A stretch of 64,000 nt of DNA from Sporodiniella umbellata (GCA_025677835.1 JAIXMR010000045.1:115378-179377), one strand, 5' to 3'. Counted from the stretch's first letter, positions 36,700-48,066 are shown. Notes: a model not told the origin generated them from the sequence alone. Program-made: numbers and translations.

Positions 36700-37753
36700 A
36701 AAACAAAAACTTGGAAACTAACCAAGAAACAAACGTAGGTTATTCTACGATCTTTTATGTGCCACGACCATCACAGGCGCCTTTGACAAATGCCTTTTCA
36801 GTTTACATTCTCCTCAGCTAGAAAAGAGCGTGTTGGAGCAATCAGAACACATCGATAGCAACTCAAAACGTGGATTCCGAAGCCACGATATCTATCACTA
36901 TTACCGTTTTAACAAAGAGGATCCTAACGGTGTCCTGGTAGGAGGCGAGACCGCCCGATTTGGTGTTCTGACGGACAATGGGATGATGAAACAGGGCTAT
37001 AAACGAAAGGTAATAAAAAAACGGCCTGATCCCTCCCAAGTCTAGCTAACGTTTTTACTTGAACAGTCTCGGTTGAGAATTGACGGTGTCAAAATCGACC
37101 ATCTGTTTCGAGGATTGGAAGGACCCCCGGGCTGGATCACCGCTGGTACGTTGGACATGTGCGCCGATATCTATATTCCACGAGAAGCAGCCGAGGCCGA
37201 CTCGAGTGAACTGTTACGACAGCTGGTACATGAACTGACAGACAGTATTGATCTTCCACAGCCCTTGATTCTCGGCGCAGGCAAAGGGGAGTTGATTGTG
37301 GGTGGACAGAAGAGGATAAAGAAGAAGGAAGAGGATACGAACAGTAAAAAGTTTGTGATTGATGTGGACTATCGGTTCAAAGAGACCAAGGCTTCTGTGC
37401 CACTTCATACGCCTGATCTCAGCTACCTGAACAGTGCGATGGTGCGACCGGTAGTCAATTACATCTCGCGTAACAAAGCCATTGTGCCCATTAAAACCCG
37501 TATCGTTATGGACCTTAGCCATTTTGATGGTTCTTGGTCTGTATACGACTCTACGTTGTCTGATCGATTGGGTGAAAAGCTCGGGCAGGCCTTTGTCGAT
37601 CTTACTTCAGACCAACAAGAACGTAACAAACGATTGAAGCGTATAGGCTTTTGGAGCTTGAAGGAAATGACGCGTAACTTGGTGTTTATTCATGACATGA
37701 TGCGTGGTACATCCAGAGGCTTCTGGAGTTATTTAGGCACAGGTAGCTATTAA
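35652..37753 (+). CDS. MDM31: Mdm31/Mdm32-family mitochondrial inner-membrane protein
   Basis: Four exons (35652-36012, 36075-36657, 36739-37009, 37067-37753) give about 633 residues. An Arg-rich mitochondrial presequence (RQRYTLIARPRLLRSF) is followed by a first membrane segment (HTVWLLAGTTSFVSLILW) and the family block LQFQEWTAYRIGKYLTSATG, then FESAIVPNWKDG. Further family blocks are LEKLVLEDILVTVYQPNG and RTRIVMDLSHFDGSW-like sequence. Mdm31/32 help mitochondrial shape, cardiolipin accumulation and lipid transfer. Intron 1 (62 nt) restores the conserved FQEW junction. A (CT)n tract fills intron 2. Confidence 0.9.
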
Positions 37754-38253
37754 GCTTCCTCCTTAAAAAAAAAAACTATTTATTTGTTATTGACTGACAG
37801 ATACCCCCCCCCTCCTGGTTCAATCTGACCTGTAATTTATCCTACAGTCACTCCCTGTGAAAGGCGTCGGTTATTGAAATATATATATATATATATATAT
37901 TTATATCGATTACCAAAAAAAAACAAAAGTTATAAAAGTCATTGTCAAAAAAAAAAAAAAAAAAAATGGAAATATAATTGACGTTGACTTTGAATTGTCT
38001 GTCATTGAAATGTTTCCTTGGTCATTTCCTTTTTAAATACTATGAAACCCATTGGGCTAAACAATACGACTGTAGTGCCACCCGGAAGGTTTCGATCTTT
38101 TAAGTCAACGCCAATTATATTTCAAAAAAAAAAAAAAAAAATATATATATTTTTGATAAGCGACCTATCACTCCATAGTTATTTCAAACATCAAAAGAGA
38201 AATAGTACATGTTTATTATACAGTGAATTATTGATTTAGATAAAAACTATCTA
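37754..38253. other. Non-coding spacer
   Basis: Contains a (TA)n tract (about 37881-37905), several A tracts and a C9 run near 37805. No gene or RNA is recognised. Confidence 0.45.
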
Positions 38254-38670
38254 TCAGTTGTCTACATGAATTACTACCGAATCCACTGATTGTAAGTAGA
38301 GACTTTTACGTTTGACAGCCAACAGGAGAGCGGTGTTGTGAGGGCCGGTATAAGCGCTTGCAGGCACGACAAAAGAAAAGACGTGCTGATCGAGTGAACC
38401 ACCTGCGAGAATTTCGGTATGATCAAAGATAAAGATGGCGACGGTTTCGTTAGGCCCATAGTCTTTTTCACTAAAGGTTACATTCACTTGCTCGCCGATA
38501 TGCCATATTGTATTATTGGTAGGGTAGATAATGTCGCCCGCATTACTATTGACAGGTTCGGTAGCTAACAACTTGGCTATTTGGAAATCATCCAAGTTTT
38601 CTAATTGAATCGGTTGGGAAACTACTAACCAAAGGAAGCAAGCAAAGAAGAAAAACAAAGAGGATTGCAT
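38254..38670 (-). CDS. Small secreted protein, Kre9/Knh1-like fold suspected
   Basis: Intronless, 138 residues, ATG at 38670. A clear signal peptide (MQSSLFFFFACFLWLVVS) is followed by GDIIYPTNNTIWHIGEQVNV, which resembles the start of the Ser/Thr-rich Kre9/Knh1-type repeat (I..P..GT.W..G....V). Beta-strand-rich sequence with three N-glycosylation sequons follows (NNT, NVT, NET). No GPI signal is seen. A cell-wall or extracellular role is inferred. Conserved residues outside this block are not recognised. Confidence 0.6.
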   Translation of the reverse strand: MQSSLFFFFACFLWLVVSQPIQLENLDDFQIAKLLATEPVNSNAGDIIYPTNNTIWHIGEQVNVTFSEKDYGPNETVAIFIFDHTEILAGGSLDQHVFSFVVPASAYTGPHNTALLLAVKRKSLYLQSVDSVVIHVDN

Positions 38671-38909
38671 CTTGTGTAGAAATGAATAAATAAAGGGGGG
38701 GGAATCTGTTTCAATAAATAAAAAGAAATCCACTCTCTTTTATATACCCAAGACCCCCCTCTCTCTCTCTCATTGAATGTATTTTGGATAGACCCAAGCT
38801 GTCTGGTTATGACTTTGCTTATGCAAACCTTAATGGATAAGGATGTGTGTGTGTATGCTTTTTTGGATTTTGATAGGTTCTGTGCTAGCTCAGGATTCAA
38901 TCTGAATGG

Positions 38910-39110
38910 TTAAAAATCAAGGAATTTCTCGTCAAACCCTTTGATACGTTTTTCTAGCATGTCATTGGTGGAAATCCTTTCTACCGGATTAGAATCGCTT
39001 GGGTCAAGGATAGGATCCGTTTGATACCTGCAAACGTCTGATTGGTCTGTTGTCACTCTCTTTGGAAAGCCCTTTTTAAGGGCTTCTTTCAAGAGACAGA
39101 GCAAGGTCAA
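38910..39110 (-). other. Open frame without ATG just downstream of the antizyme
   Basis: An open frame of about 66 codons (LCLLKEALKKGFPKRVTTDQ, then DPILDPSDSNPVERIST, ending DEKFLDF) looks coding but has no in-frame ATG. It begins only about 65 bp after the antizyme stop. It includes a possible donor or acceptor (TTTGCAG|GTATCA) and an 8-bp hairpin AAGCCCTT-TTT-AAGGGCTT (39067-39085). It could be an alternative 3' exon, the tail of an unseen small gene, or a decayed remnant. Confidence 0.3.
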
Positions 39111-39175
39111 GGTGTGTAGATGTGTGTATCTATTTATTTATTGGTATAAATAAACTTGAATGATGTATGAAAGTT

Positions 39176-39781
39176 TTAAAGTTCATAGCCTACAAGAACA
39201 TAAGCAGGATCTTGACCATAGCTGCCCATCATTTCAAAGCCGAGGTACATAAAGGCACGAAGAAGGGTGGAGAGCGAATGCTGATAAAGTTGAGAACGCA
39301 GCATAAAGACAAGAGCGGTGCAGCCAGTTTGTTTTTCGGCCATGTCGATAAGATGAGTGATGCTTTCATAGAAGAGAATTTAAGAGAGAGAGAGAGAGAG
39401 AGGGGAGTGGATGGATGACTTACCAAGACTGAAATTCATGTCCTTCCCAGTCCAACAGACTTGTGCTGGGGGAGCTAAGAAAGATGGTTTGATTGACTAC
39501 AAACGCTTCACATTCGAGCAAGTGATGAGCCACCTTACCAGTGATAGAGAGCGTTTGGTTGACTTGGGTATCGAGCACTGTTTGACCAAAGACCAAGGCC
39601 ATGGCATCCTTTGGGGCTAGAAAGAGATTATCAGCCCGAGTTTTGATTAGGGGAGCTTACATCTTGTACAAGCCCGGACAGTCACACGGGCTTCTTCCCC
39701 TTTAGACTCCTGGGAGAAAGGGCGGAGGGTGGGATCCAAAGGTATACAGTCTTGTTTCTTAATGGTAGTAGTGAGAATCAT
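39176..39781 (-). CDS. Ornithine decarboxylase antizyme
   Basis: Exons 39781-39661, 39616-39424 and 39362-39176 give 166 residues. The C-terminal half matches antizyme: ECEAFVVNQTIFLSSPSTSL, the helix HLIDMAEKQTGCTALVFML, and SLSTLLRAFMYLGFEMM with YVLVGYEL at the end, which aligns by eye with the human antizyme ODC-binding domain. Antizyme binds ODC monomers and sends them to the proteasome, limiting polyamines. Antizyme genes normally need a +1 ribosomal frameshift. Here the frame is continuous if intron 1 ends at ctag|CCCC. If the AG 8 nt downstream is used, the mRNA reads AGA UGA UGC C and needs a +1 shift. The start is the only ATG in the 5' exon. Confidence 0.75.
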
Positions 39782-40563
39782 TGACTTGAGCTTGTTTAAA
39801 TAAAGAGGTGAGACGTTCTTTCTTTTTTTTTTAGAGGGTTTAGAAAACAGAGTGCTTGAAGCGTAAAGAAAAAGAACGATGTGTTTATCCAGTGCTGTTA
39901 ATTTAGTTGGGAGTGATAGAGCGTAGCTTTTATTAAAATAGAATAGTGTGAATGTCTGTCAGTCTCTTTGTTTATCTTGTATTCTCGATAGACTCTAATT
40001 TGTTTAGCAATACAGCAAAGCAACTACTTTTTTCTCACCAGAGCCGTTTTCTTTTCTTAAAAGGGAATCAAACACTAACGGTTACTTCTTGTAGAAAAAG
40101 AATGAAAAGAAAACAAAAACAAAAAAGCCGTTCTTTAATAGAAATCGGAGTTCATGCAAAACTAATTTGTATACACCTTACAAGACTTTTGTAACAGAGA
40201 ATAACCCAAACCAACGTTTTTGATCCACCCTATTGGCTTTCCCTCCCCTCCTCTTTTTTTTTGGGTGGACTATTTTTAGCGTGTATAGAGTATGTAAAGT
40301 GGTTGAAAATCAAGTGGGCCGAGCCTTTTTTGCCTGAATAATCACTCTTCAAATGAGTGCTTTTAAGATGATTCTGCGTCAATTACTACGACGGGTGGCA
40401 TTCGAAACGGTTTATTTTGAGCGAATCAAAACAAAAAGAAACGTATGCACGTGCCTAGTATATCTATGAGCAAAAATTTTGATTTCATTTTACATTTGTT
40501 TTATTGACTATTCACACGTATTTTTGTTTTGTTTATTTATTTATTTTTTGGCGGCATGTCCGT
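39782..40563. other. Non-coding spacer
   Basis: Holds the antizyme promoter and the TOM22 3' flank. A short open frame at 39952-40194 has no supporting features. Nothing else is recognised. Confidence 0.4.
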
Positions 40564-41031
40564 TTAGAAACCAGGTGCTCTGATGTGTTGAGGCTGTTGA
40601 GGTGAATCGAAAGAAGCTCCGGTGTTCAACATCTAAAGAGGTTAAGGGAGGGGATTTCTGTAGTCTGTTTTTACCTGTTGTGTGCCTTGTTGTTGCATGG
40701 CTTCTTTTTCATAAGCAACCAAGGCTTGTTCTTTTTCGATTTCCAAAGCCAAAGGAAGTACCAACAAAAACATGGAAGTGGTGATAACCCAAGCACTCTT
40801 GCCTATAAAAGCAGCACCGGTCTTTCCCCAGGAAGTCAAGGTGGCTACACTGGAAGAAACACGGTTTCTTTGCTTGAGAGGAATGATGCCTTTCAGAGCA
40901 CTGATTCTGTCCAAAAAGGACTCGTCTTCATCGTCGAAATCCTCGTCATCAGAAAAGTCAGAGTATTCTTCTTCACTCACAACTTGAGTTTCTTCGTATT
41001 GTTCAGCAGAGACTTCTTCTAATTTAACCAT
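40564..41031 (-). CDS. TOM22: Mitochondrial import receptor subunit Tom22
   Basis: Two exons (41031-40675, 40632-40564) give 141 residues. An acidic cytosolic domain (EEEYSDFSDDEDFDDEDESF) is followed by the conserved block LDRISALKGIIPLKQRNRV, a single membrane anchor (SAWVITTSMFLLVLPLALEI) and a short Gln-rich intermembrane-space tail. It is the central receptor and organiser of the TOM complex in the outer membrane. The gene is divergent with the Ssb-type Hsp70 gene across about 510 bp. Confidence 0.95.
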
Positions 41032-41116
41032 GGCTGTTCAGAAGGAGAGGAGGCTTAAAGAAAAAAAAAAAAAAAAAAAAATATATAGTGTTCAAGCGAT
41101 ATCAATGACGTTCAAT

Positions 41117-41148
<32 letters not shown>

Positions 41149-41540
41149 CAATGCCAAATTTTTTTTGGTTGTTTGTTTGGGTTTGCGAATAAACAAAGCA
41201 GCCACAAAGGAGGCTTTTATCAGCAGACAAGAACAGAGCGGTTTTTGTTATTTTTTTTTTTTTAAATTTTGTCTGTCATTTCAAACTGTAAAGACACGGA
41301 TCGATTTCGATTGGGGGGTTTCTCTTAATAGACCCAAGCCAAAGTTAAGAGACGTGTCGGGCCTTGAAAAACGGGCGCCTAAAAAAGTAAGAAAAAAAAA
41401 GCCACCGAGCGAAAGGAGCGTAGAGAGCAAACAAAAAAATTTTCAAAGTAGCGGAGATTGTGAGTGGCAATATAACCTTTGGCTAGGCGGTGTGGTGTTC
41501 CTTCCTTTTCTCTTTCAACTTTTTTTTATTTTGGAAAAAA

Positions 41541-43654
41541 ATGTCTGCCGAATACGAAGGTGCTATTGGTATCGATTTGGGAACCACGTAAATAGCCAAA
41601 GAGAGACTTGGGAGAATTAAAGTGTATTAACCTTAAGAAAACAGCTACTCTTGTGTTGGTGTTTGGGAATCTGAACGTGTTGAAATCATTGCCAACGAGC
41701 AAGGTAACCGTACCACTCCCTCTTATGTCGCTTTCTCCGAATCCGAACGTCTCATTGGTGATGCTGCCAAGAACCAAGCTGCCATGAACCCCAAGAACAC
41801 CGTCTTTGACGCCAAACGTCTTATCGGTCGTCGTTTTGACGATGCTGATGTTCAAGCCGATATGAAGAACTGGCCTTTCACCGTCATTGATAAGGAAGAA
41901 AAGCCTTTCATCCAAGTCGAATCTGAAGGTGAAACCAAGACTTTCTCTGCTCAAGGTAATTTTTTTTTTGCTTTTTGTCCCCTACACACTCGCCCTAAAC
42001 AAATCACTCAACCTTGACTTTAGAAATCTCCTCCATGGTTCTTATCAAGATGAAGGAAATTGCTGAAGCCAAGATTGGCAAAAAAGTTTCCAAGGCTGTT
42101 GTCACCGTCCCTGCCTACTTTAACGACAGTAAGAAAAAATAGATATATTTTTTTTTTTTTTTTAAAAAAAAAGGCTGAAGTTTAAAATTTTCTCTTTTTT
42201 TTTTTAGGTCAACGTCAAGCCACCAAGGATGCTGGTGTCATTGCTGGTCTTGAAGTGCTCCGTATCATCAACGAACCTACCGCTGCCGGTAAGCAAGCGA
42301 AAGAGAGGCGTGAAAAACACTTGACTGACAGTTTGTATTAGCCATTGCTTACGGTTTGGATGCCAACGACAAGTCCGAACGTAACGTGCTTATCTACGAT
42401 TTGGGAGGAGGAACCTTCGATGTTTCCCTCTTGACCATCTCTGGTGGTGTTTTCGCTGTCAAGGCTACTGCTGGTAACACTCACTTGGGTGGTGAAGATT
42501 TCGATAACACTCTTGTCAACCACTTTGTTCAAGAAATCAAGCGTAAGCACAAGAAGGATATCACTGGTGATGCCCGTGCTCTCCGTCGTCTCCGTTCTGC
42601 CTCTGAACGTGCTAAGCGTACCTTGTCTTCTTTGACTCAAACCACCGTCGAAGTCGATTCTCTCTTTGAAGGTGTTGATTTCCAATCCAACATCACTCGT
42701 GCCAAGTTTGAAGAAATCAACTCTGTTGCCTTCCAAGGTACCATTGAACCCGTCGAACGTGTCCTCAAGGATGCCAAAATTGACAAGAAGAAGGTGGATG
42801 AAATCGTCCTTGTCGGTGGTTCCACTCGTATCCCCAAGATTCAATCGCTTCTTCAAGACCTCTTTGACGGTAAGGAGTTGAACAAGTCCATCAACCCTGA
42901 TGAAGCTGTCGCTTACGGTGCTGCTGTCCAAGCCGCTGTCCTTACCAACCAAGCCGGTAACGAAAAGACCCAAGACTTGTTGTTGTTGGATGTCGTTCCC
43001 CTCTCTTTGGGTGTTGAGATGCAAGGTGGTATTATGGCTGTTGTCGTTCCCCGTAACTCTCCTATCCCCTGTCAAAAGTCCAAGGTCTTTACCACCGCTG
43101 CTGATAACCAAACCACTGTCACTTTCCCCGTTTACGAAGGTGAGCGTTTGATGACCAAGGAAAACAACCTTTTGGGTGAATTCTCTCTCTCTGGTTTGAT
43201 CCCTGCTCCTCGCGGTACTCCTGAACTCCTCTGTACTTTTGATTTGGATGCCAACGGTATCTTGAAGGTCACCGCCCAAGATAAGACTACCGGTCGTAAG
43301 GCTGATGTCACCATCTCCAACTCCACTCGTCTCTCTGCTGCCGATATTGAACGTATGGTGCAAGATGCCGAAAAGAACGCTGAATCTGACAAGGAGCGTG
43401 AAGCCGTTGTCCAAGCCAAGCAAGACCTCGAATCTTATGTTTACCAAGTCGAAAACAACATCTCTGACCCTAACGTCAACATGAAGCTCCGTCGTGGTGA
43501 CCGTGAAGCCATCGAAGCTGCTCTTGCTGAAGCTATGGAATTGATGGAAATCTCTGCTGAAGATGCCAAAGCCGATGATCTTAAGGCTGCCCAATCCAAG
43601 TTGAAGCGTGCTTCCACTCGTGCCTTTGCTCACGTTTACTCTAACCGTCGTTAA
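41541..43654 (+). CDS. SSB1: Hsp70, ribosome-associated Ssb type
   Basis: Five exons (41541-41587, 41645-41955, 42024-42128, 42208-42288, 42342-43654) give about 616 residues. All Hsp70 signatures are present: [26 protein letters not shown] and [14 protein letters not shown]. The C-terminus ends [17 protein letters not shown] with no EEVD, and spacing matches yeast Ssb1/2 rather than Ssa. Ssb binds ribosomes and folds nascent chains with RAC (Zuo1-Ssz1). Codon use is heavily biased (C/T-ending), like RPL13a, so expression is high. The first four introns crowd the 5' 800 bp. Confidence 0.93.
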
Positions 43655-43838
43655 ATCGTTTGGTTGTAATTTAAATACACCTTCTTTTTTTTTATATAAA
43701 CTGCACATAACCTACATAAAAAAAAAAAAAATATTCTATGCAAAACTGACTGCATTCAGAAACTTGTCACAGACTATTTAAGACTTTCTTTTCTTTTTTT
43801 TTTTTTTTTTTTTTTTTTTTCATTCTTTTCTCTCACCT

Positions 43839-44889
43839 ATGCAAAACACACAAGAGCAAGCTAGCTTGGAAGATCGCTTGTATCGCCTGGCCACAGCCAA
43901 AGAACAAGAGCCTTTGCCAGATTTCCCGGATAACAAAAGCGATCTTCCTTCTGACTTTGAATACGACCCGGCCGGTGCTTCAGACGAAGAAGAGATCGTG
44001 GAAGAGATGACAGAGGATGAGCTTTTGAAATACTTGGATCAACAGGAAGATGCCCTTACTGTTTCTCAGCGATTGTTTTATCAAGAACTCAACACCACCC
44101 AGTCACAGCACCAAGCAGACACTTGGTTACTCCAGACCTTGAACGCGCAAGACCTGGAAACGCTGTATGGGCAAGGCTGGGTTGAACTGGAAGGTTTGAT
44201 CGATTTGGATCTTTTGAAAGGTTTGAAACCAAAAAGAAAGGAGAGGGGGGGGGGGACTTGACTTGATCTCATCTCTCTCTCTATGTTTAGCGGCCTATAC
44301 CGAAGCCAAGACGCTGTATGAACAGGGATCCTTGGTCCCTGCCAGTCGCGTGAAAGAAACGTCAGAAGATCCGTTCAGAGACACCACCGCGCGCGATGAT
44401 GCCATTGTTTGGTATGTAAGTGTAGGAAAGAGACCGGCATTAAAAAAAAAGGTTAGGTTGGATCCCCAAGGCGAGGTAGAAAACAAGGCTTCGTTACCAC
44501 CACCTACACACCTTCAACAAGTGCTAGACTACCTGCAGGGGCCTTTTGCACAAGACTTGAAACGCGCCATACGCTTGAACGGCCGTAGCGAATACCAGTT
44601 GGCTTATTATCATCCTCACGGCGCCCATTACGACCGACACCGTGACGCGCTACCGACCGACGATCCCAACGATACCGACCAAAGACGACTGACGGCTGTG
44701 CTCTACCTCAATCCAGGCTGGACTTCTGGCGATGGAGGGGAACTCAAGATTCATGGACGCGCTGATGGCGCTGACAGGTACATCAAGCCTCGACTCGGCA
44801 ACCTCCTCTTATTCCTCAGCGGTGTTGTTGACCATGAAGTCATGCCGTCCAAAAGGGAAAGATTCGCTCTGACCTCTTGGATGCGATAG
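43839..44889 (+). CDS. 2-oxoglutarate/Fe(II) prolyl hydroxylase, PHD/EGLN-like
   Basis: Two exons (43839-44220, 44291-44889; the intron holds a G11 run) give about 326 residues. An acidic N-terminal region (DEEEIVEEMTEDELLKYLDQ) precedes a double-stranded beta-helix domain. The iron ligands are the HxD in HYDRHRD and a distal His in GVVDHEVMP; the 2OG-binding Arg is in KRERFALTSW. The run LTAVLYLNPGW ... GDGGELKIHG resembles EGLN/HIF prolyl hydroxylases (TCIYYLN.DW ... GG.LRI). The substrate is unknown; ribosomal or Skp1-like proteins are known targets in other eukaryotes. Confidence 0.82.
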
Positions 44890-45663
44890 GCTTTCTAAAC
44901 CTCCCAATCCTAATAAATCTTTTCCCCTCCCTTATTTTTTTTTTTCATACTTTTACATCTTGGTTTGTAACCTAGGTCGGTGCACTTGCTTCTTTCAGTC
45001 ACACACATACTTTCCTAGGCAGAAAACGGTGGGAAAAGTCCTTTTTTTTTTTTTTTTTTTTTTTCTACACCAGGTCTTTGGATCTGATAAGATTAAGCCC
45101 AAAGAGACTTTCCCCAGCTTTTGATCTGAATGACTCACCTCTCCTTCTCTCTTCTTACCGCTGCTTGTACACCTAGAAAGGCCAACACGTTTTACCCTTA
45201 CAATTTTAGTGAAGTGGTACGACGCTTGCTGTTGTCAAACCCAATTCAACAATAGAACAACTCTTTCTTTCTAGCGATCGACTCCATTCTTAAAAACAAG
45301 GCCTAAAGTAGTCTTCAATGGCCAAAAAAAAAAAAAAAAGAAACACCAAGCTTTGTCCAATTCACGTTGTTCTCATAACCATCGGTTGGTTTCGATGACA
45401 CCATGGCAATCGTCTAGAACCCTTGTTTCATCTTTTAAAGAGACTTACAAGGCTATGTATCACCCTAGGAAGCGGGCTATTTCTGTGTGTGATCCAAGGG
45501 GCGGTATTACGTTTTCTAATCTCACTATCTTTCTGGCATCCACTCCAAAAACACTAGCCTCTTATTTCCAATTCAAAAGTGCACAGAATCCTAAAGACAT
45601 TGAATAATAATAATCACAATAATAATAATAATAATAATAATAGTAATAATAGTAATAGTAATA

Positions 45664-45698
<35 letters not shown>

Positions 45699-46161
45699 GC
45701 GCGTCTTACCAAAGGAACAGAGGCTCTAAATTTAACCGCTGGCATAAGCTAAATCCGTAGAGTGGTCCAATCACACATTGTACTTTTTTTCTTTTCGCTT
45801 ATAACCTTTTCTGTCCTACCTTGGTTCTACGAAAAGAAATAGACTAAATCGAGCTAGATTGTACACGTTCTTTTACAAAAAAGAAAGTCAGAATAGCAAA
45901 AAAAAAAAAAAAAAAAAAGAAAAATTAGAATAGCGGGATAGCTGGTAGTTGTAGAAGGGGGAAGGACGGGTCGAAAGCTTATTGGAAATAAGCTTTGATA
46001 GACGCGCTGAAAATAAATCAAGTCTATACAAAAAACCAAAAAAAAAAAAAAAAAAAAAACAAGCGTCCGCTGTGATTCAAGTAAGAATCAACCCGCAAGC
46101 ATTGGTTCTCAGCTTGTTACTGACTACACAAGTTGTACTACTTAATATAAGCACGGATATA

Positions 46162-46197
<36 letters not shown>

Positions 46198-46277
46198 CTA
46201 TTTTTTTTCTCCTAGAGTTGGATAGAAAGAGAATTAGAGAATTCAAGCAAACACCTAAACTAGAATCAACAAACAAA
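44890..46277. other. Non-coding region with (TAA)n microsatellite
   Basis: The section 45178-45335 has short coding-like pieces (NTFYPYNFSEVVRRLLLSN; SILKNKA) that do not join. An open frame at 45353-45609 lacks an ATG at its start and runs into the TAA repeat. T and A homopolymers lie at about 45040, 45900, 46040 and 46165. No gene is called. Confidence 0.4.
45604..45694. repeat. (AAT/TAA)n microsatellite with TAG interruptions
   Basis: About 30 trinucleotide units, mostly AAT with periodic AGT units. It is likely length-variable. Confidence 0.85.
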
Positions 46278-48066
46278 ATGAAAGAAGGCTTTGAGTCTGT
46301 TAAAATTGAGGCTGACACCAATGAATTGGAATTTATTGGACCAGCGAAAAAAACAGACAGTACGGAGGAAAAACAACTCAGGGGAACCATCACACTCTTA
46401 GTACAGAGAGCAGTAAAGATAAAGTCAATTGCCTTGAAATTCAAAGGAAGGTCTCAGGCTACCTACACACGCTCTACCGACCTACAGAAATTCACCATCA
46501 CTGCCCGAGTCCAGCCCAAGGTGAAGACAAAGCTGGTTGAAAAGACGATGCTTCTTACCCCCGGCCAGCATATCATTCCGTGGGAGCTGGCCATTCCCAA
46601 CGTATACCCACGAACCCTTGAAATAGAACGATGTAACATTCGATATACCCTGGAGGTGAAAATAGCGTTAGGTGTCGGCAGATCCTTCACAGCCGAATGT
46701 CCTATCACTCTCTATCGACATCTGGTGCCTTCTATCCCTTCCGTAGTCAAGATAAACACAAGATGTTACAAACATACTTCGGCCAATAAATTGTCTTATG
46801 AAATCGTGGCACCAAGAGTGGTCTGCACCCATCAACAGTCTTTCCCTCTTGCCCTTCGTTACAAGTCTCTAAACGGTCTACCCGTACAGCATATCAGCGT
46901 TTACCTTGTTCAGACAGAAGTTCATAGGTAAAGCTTTTTTTTTTTTTTTTGGCGGTTTTTTTGGCGGTTTTTTTGGCGGTTTTTTTTTTAAAAAAAAAGA
47001 CTTTTTTTTTTTTTTTGAGAGTAGAGTAAGAAATGTAACCAAGATTGAAAGCGATAAGAAAACAGAAGGCTCTTCACTATCCAAAGCGATCAAATACCTA
47101 GGCCCTTCTGTCTATAACTATGTGAATAATCAGGCAGTGGATACTAGCGATTTACCCTTGTTGATTATCCAGCAACTACCACCAAAGAATGTGATTCATG
47201 GCATCGAATCTCCCCTGATTGCCATCTATCACCAGCTAGATGTAACGTTTGATATGGGCCAAGAGAAAGCCCAGACACGGATTCCAATCTACATGAGTTC
47301 CACCCCAGGCGGTGCATCTGAACGTGCGCCAATGTACGAGATAGAGAGCGAGGCTCATCAGAAGCCGCTTTCGACACAGATCTTTGATTCGCCCACACCC
47401 AAAGACACCCAGCCTCGACCGGCGAGCCCCTTAAGAAAGTGTGTATCGGAGCATAACCTATGCCGTCCTCAGGGCGTCAAAAGTCCCACTACTGCTGGCA
47501 GTAATCGACCGTTGAAACCGATCAATACCGACCTGGCCAACCGGCTTGAATCCACCCATCTTGCCAACGAACCTTACTCGCCTTTGCTCAGCTCCAGTCT
47601 GTCACCGCCGCCCCGTCGACCCCGCAAGAAGACGGTCTCGTCCGAAGACCCGCCTACGCCTTTGAGCCCGATGATGATGATGAGCCGGATTCCTGAGCTG
47701 CCACCCAGCCGTCCGGCCGACCTGGCCTTGCCTAGCCCTAGAACTAAGCTCTACCACGACCCTTACGCTGAACGTGCCATTCGAAGCATGAGCATGAGTC
47801 GTAGCAGTAGTGATAACAGTGTCTCCAGTCGCCGAAACAGCAGCAGTAGTAACAGCAGTACCTGCAGCAGTTGTTCAGGTCCACATCGTCTCCCAAAACG
47901 TATCGAATGCTTCAACCCAAATTACTCGGAAGCGGTCACCAGTCACTACTTTTCTGCTGAACTGCCCCCTGTGCCTAACCCTACCGATGAAGAGGAAGAC
48001 TTTGACTGTCTGGTCTATCGTGATCTTTTGGACGATGACTCTTCTTCCATTAACTTCAATGTATAA
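46278..48066 (+). CDS. Arrestin-domain trafficking adaptor (ART/ARRDC-like)
   Basis: Exon 1 is 46278-46927; exon 2 runs from 47022 or 47025 to 48066, giving about 564 residues. The N-terminal arrestin fold has KQLRGTITLLVQRAVKIKSI, LKFKGRS and HIIPWELAIPNVYPRTLE. The C-terminal arrestin fold has IHGIESPLIAIYHQLDVTFD. The tail is long, Ser/Pro-rich and probably phosphorylated, with PPP and PxY-like (EPYSP, FNPNY) segments that might bind Rsp5-type WW ligases. Such proteins link ubiquitin ligases to plasma-membrane transporters. Two acceptors 3 nt apart (gagag|T and agtag|A) both keep frame. An earlier 5' exon before 46218 is possible. Confidence 0.83.
46951..46989 (+). repeat. Three tandem GGCGGTTTTTTT units in arrestin intron
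   Basis: A 12-bp unit (GGCGG + T7) is repeated three times with exact spacing (46951, 46963, 46975), ending in a longer T run. It lies inside the arrestin-gene intron upstream of the polypyrimidine tract. In the exon-2 frame the intron is open and would encode GGFFGGFFGGFF. Confidence 0.85.

Noticed and set aside
42338..43708. 456-codon minus-strand open frame opposite Hsp70
   Set aside because: A mirror frame caused by strong codon bias in the Ssb gene; typical of highly expressed genes.
45353..45609. 84-codon open frame before the TAA microsatellite
   Set aside because: It begins without an ATG, stops only because it enters the TAA repeat, and shows no domain or splice support. It may be a remnant.
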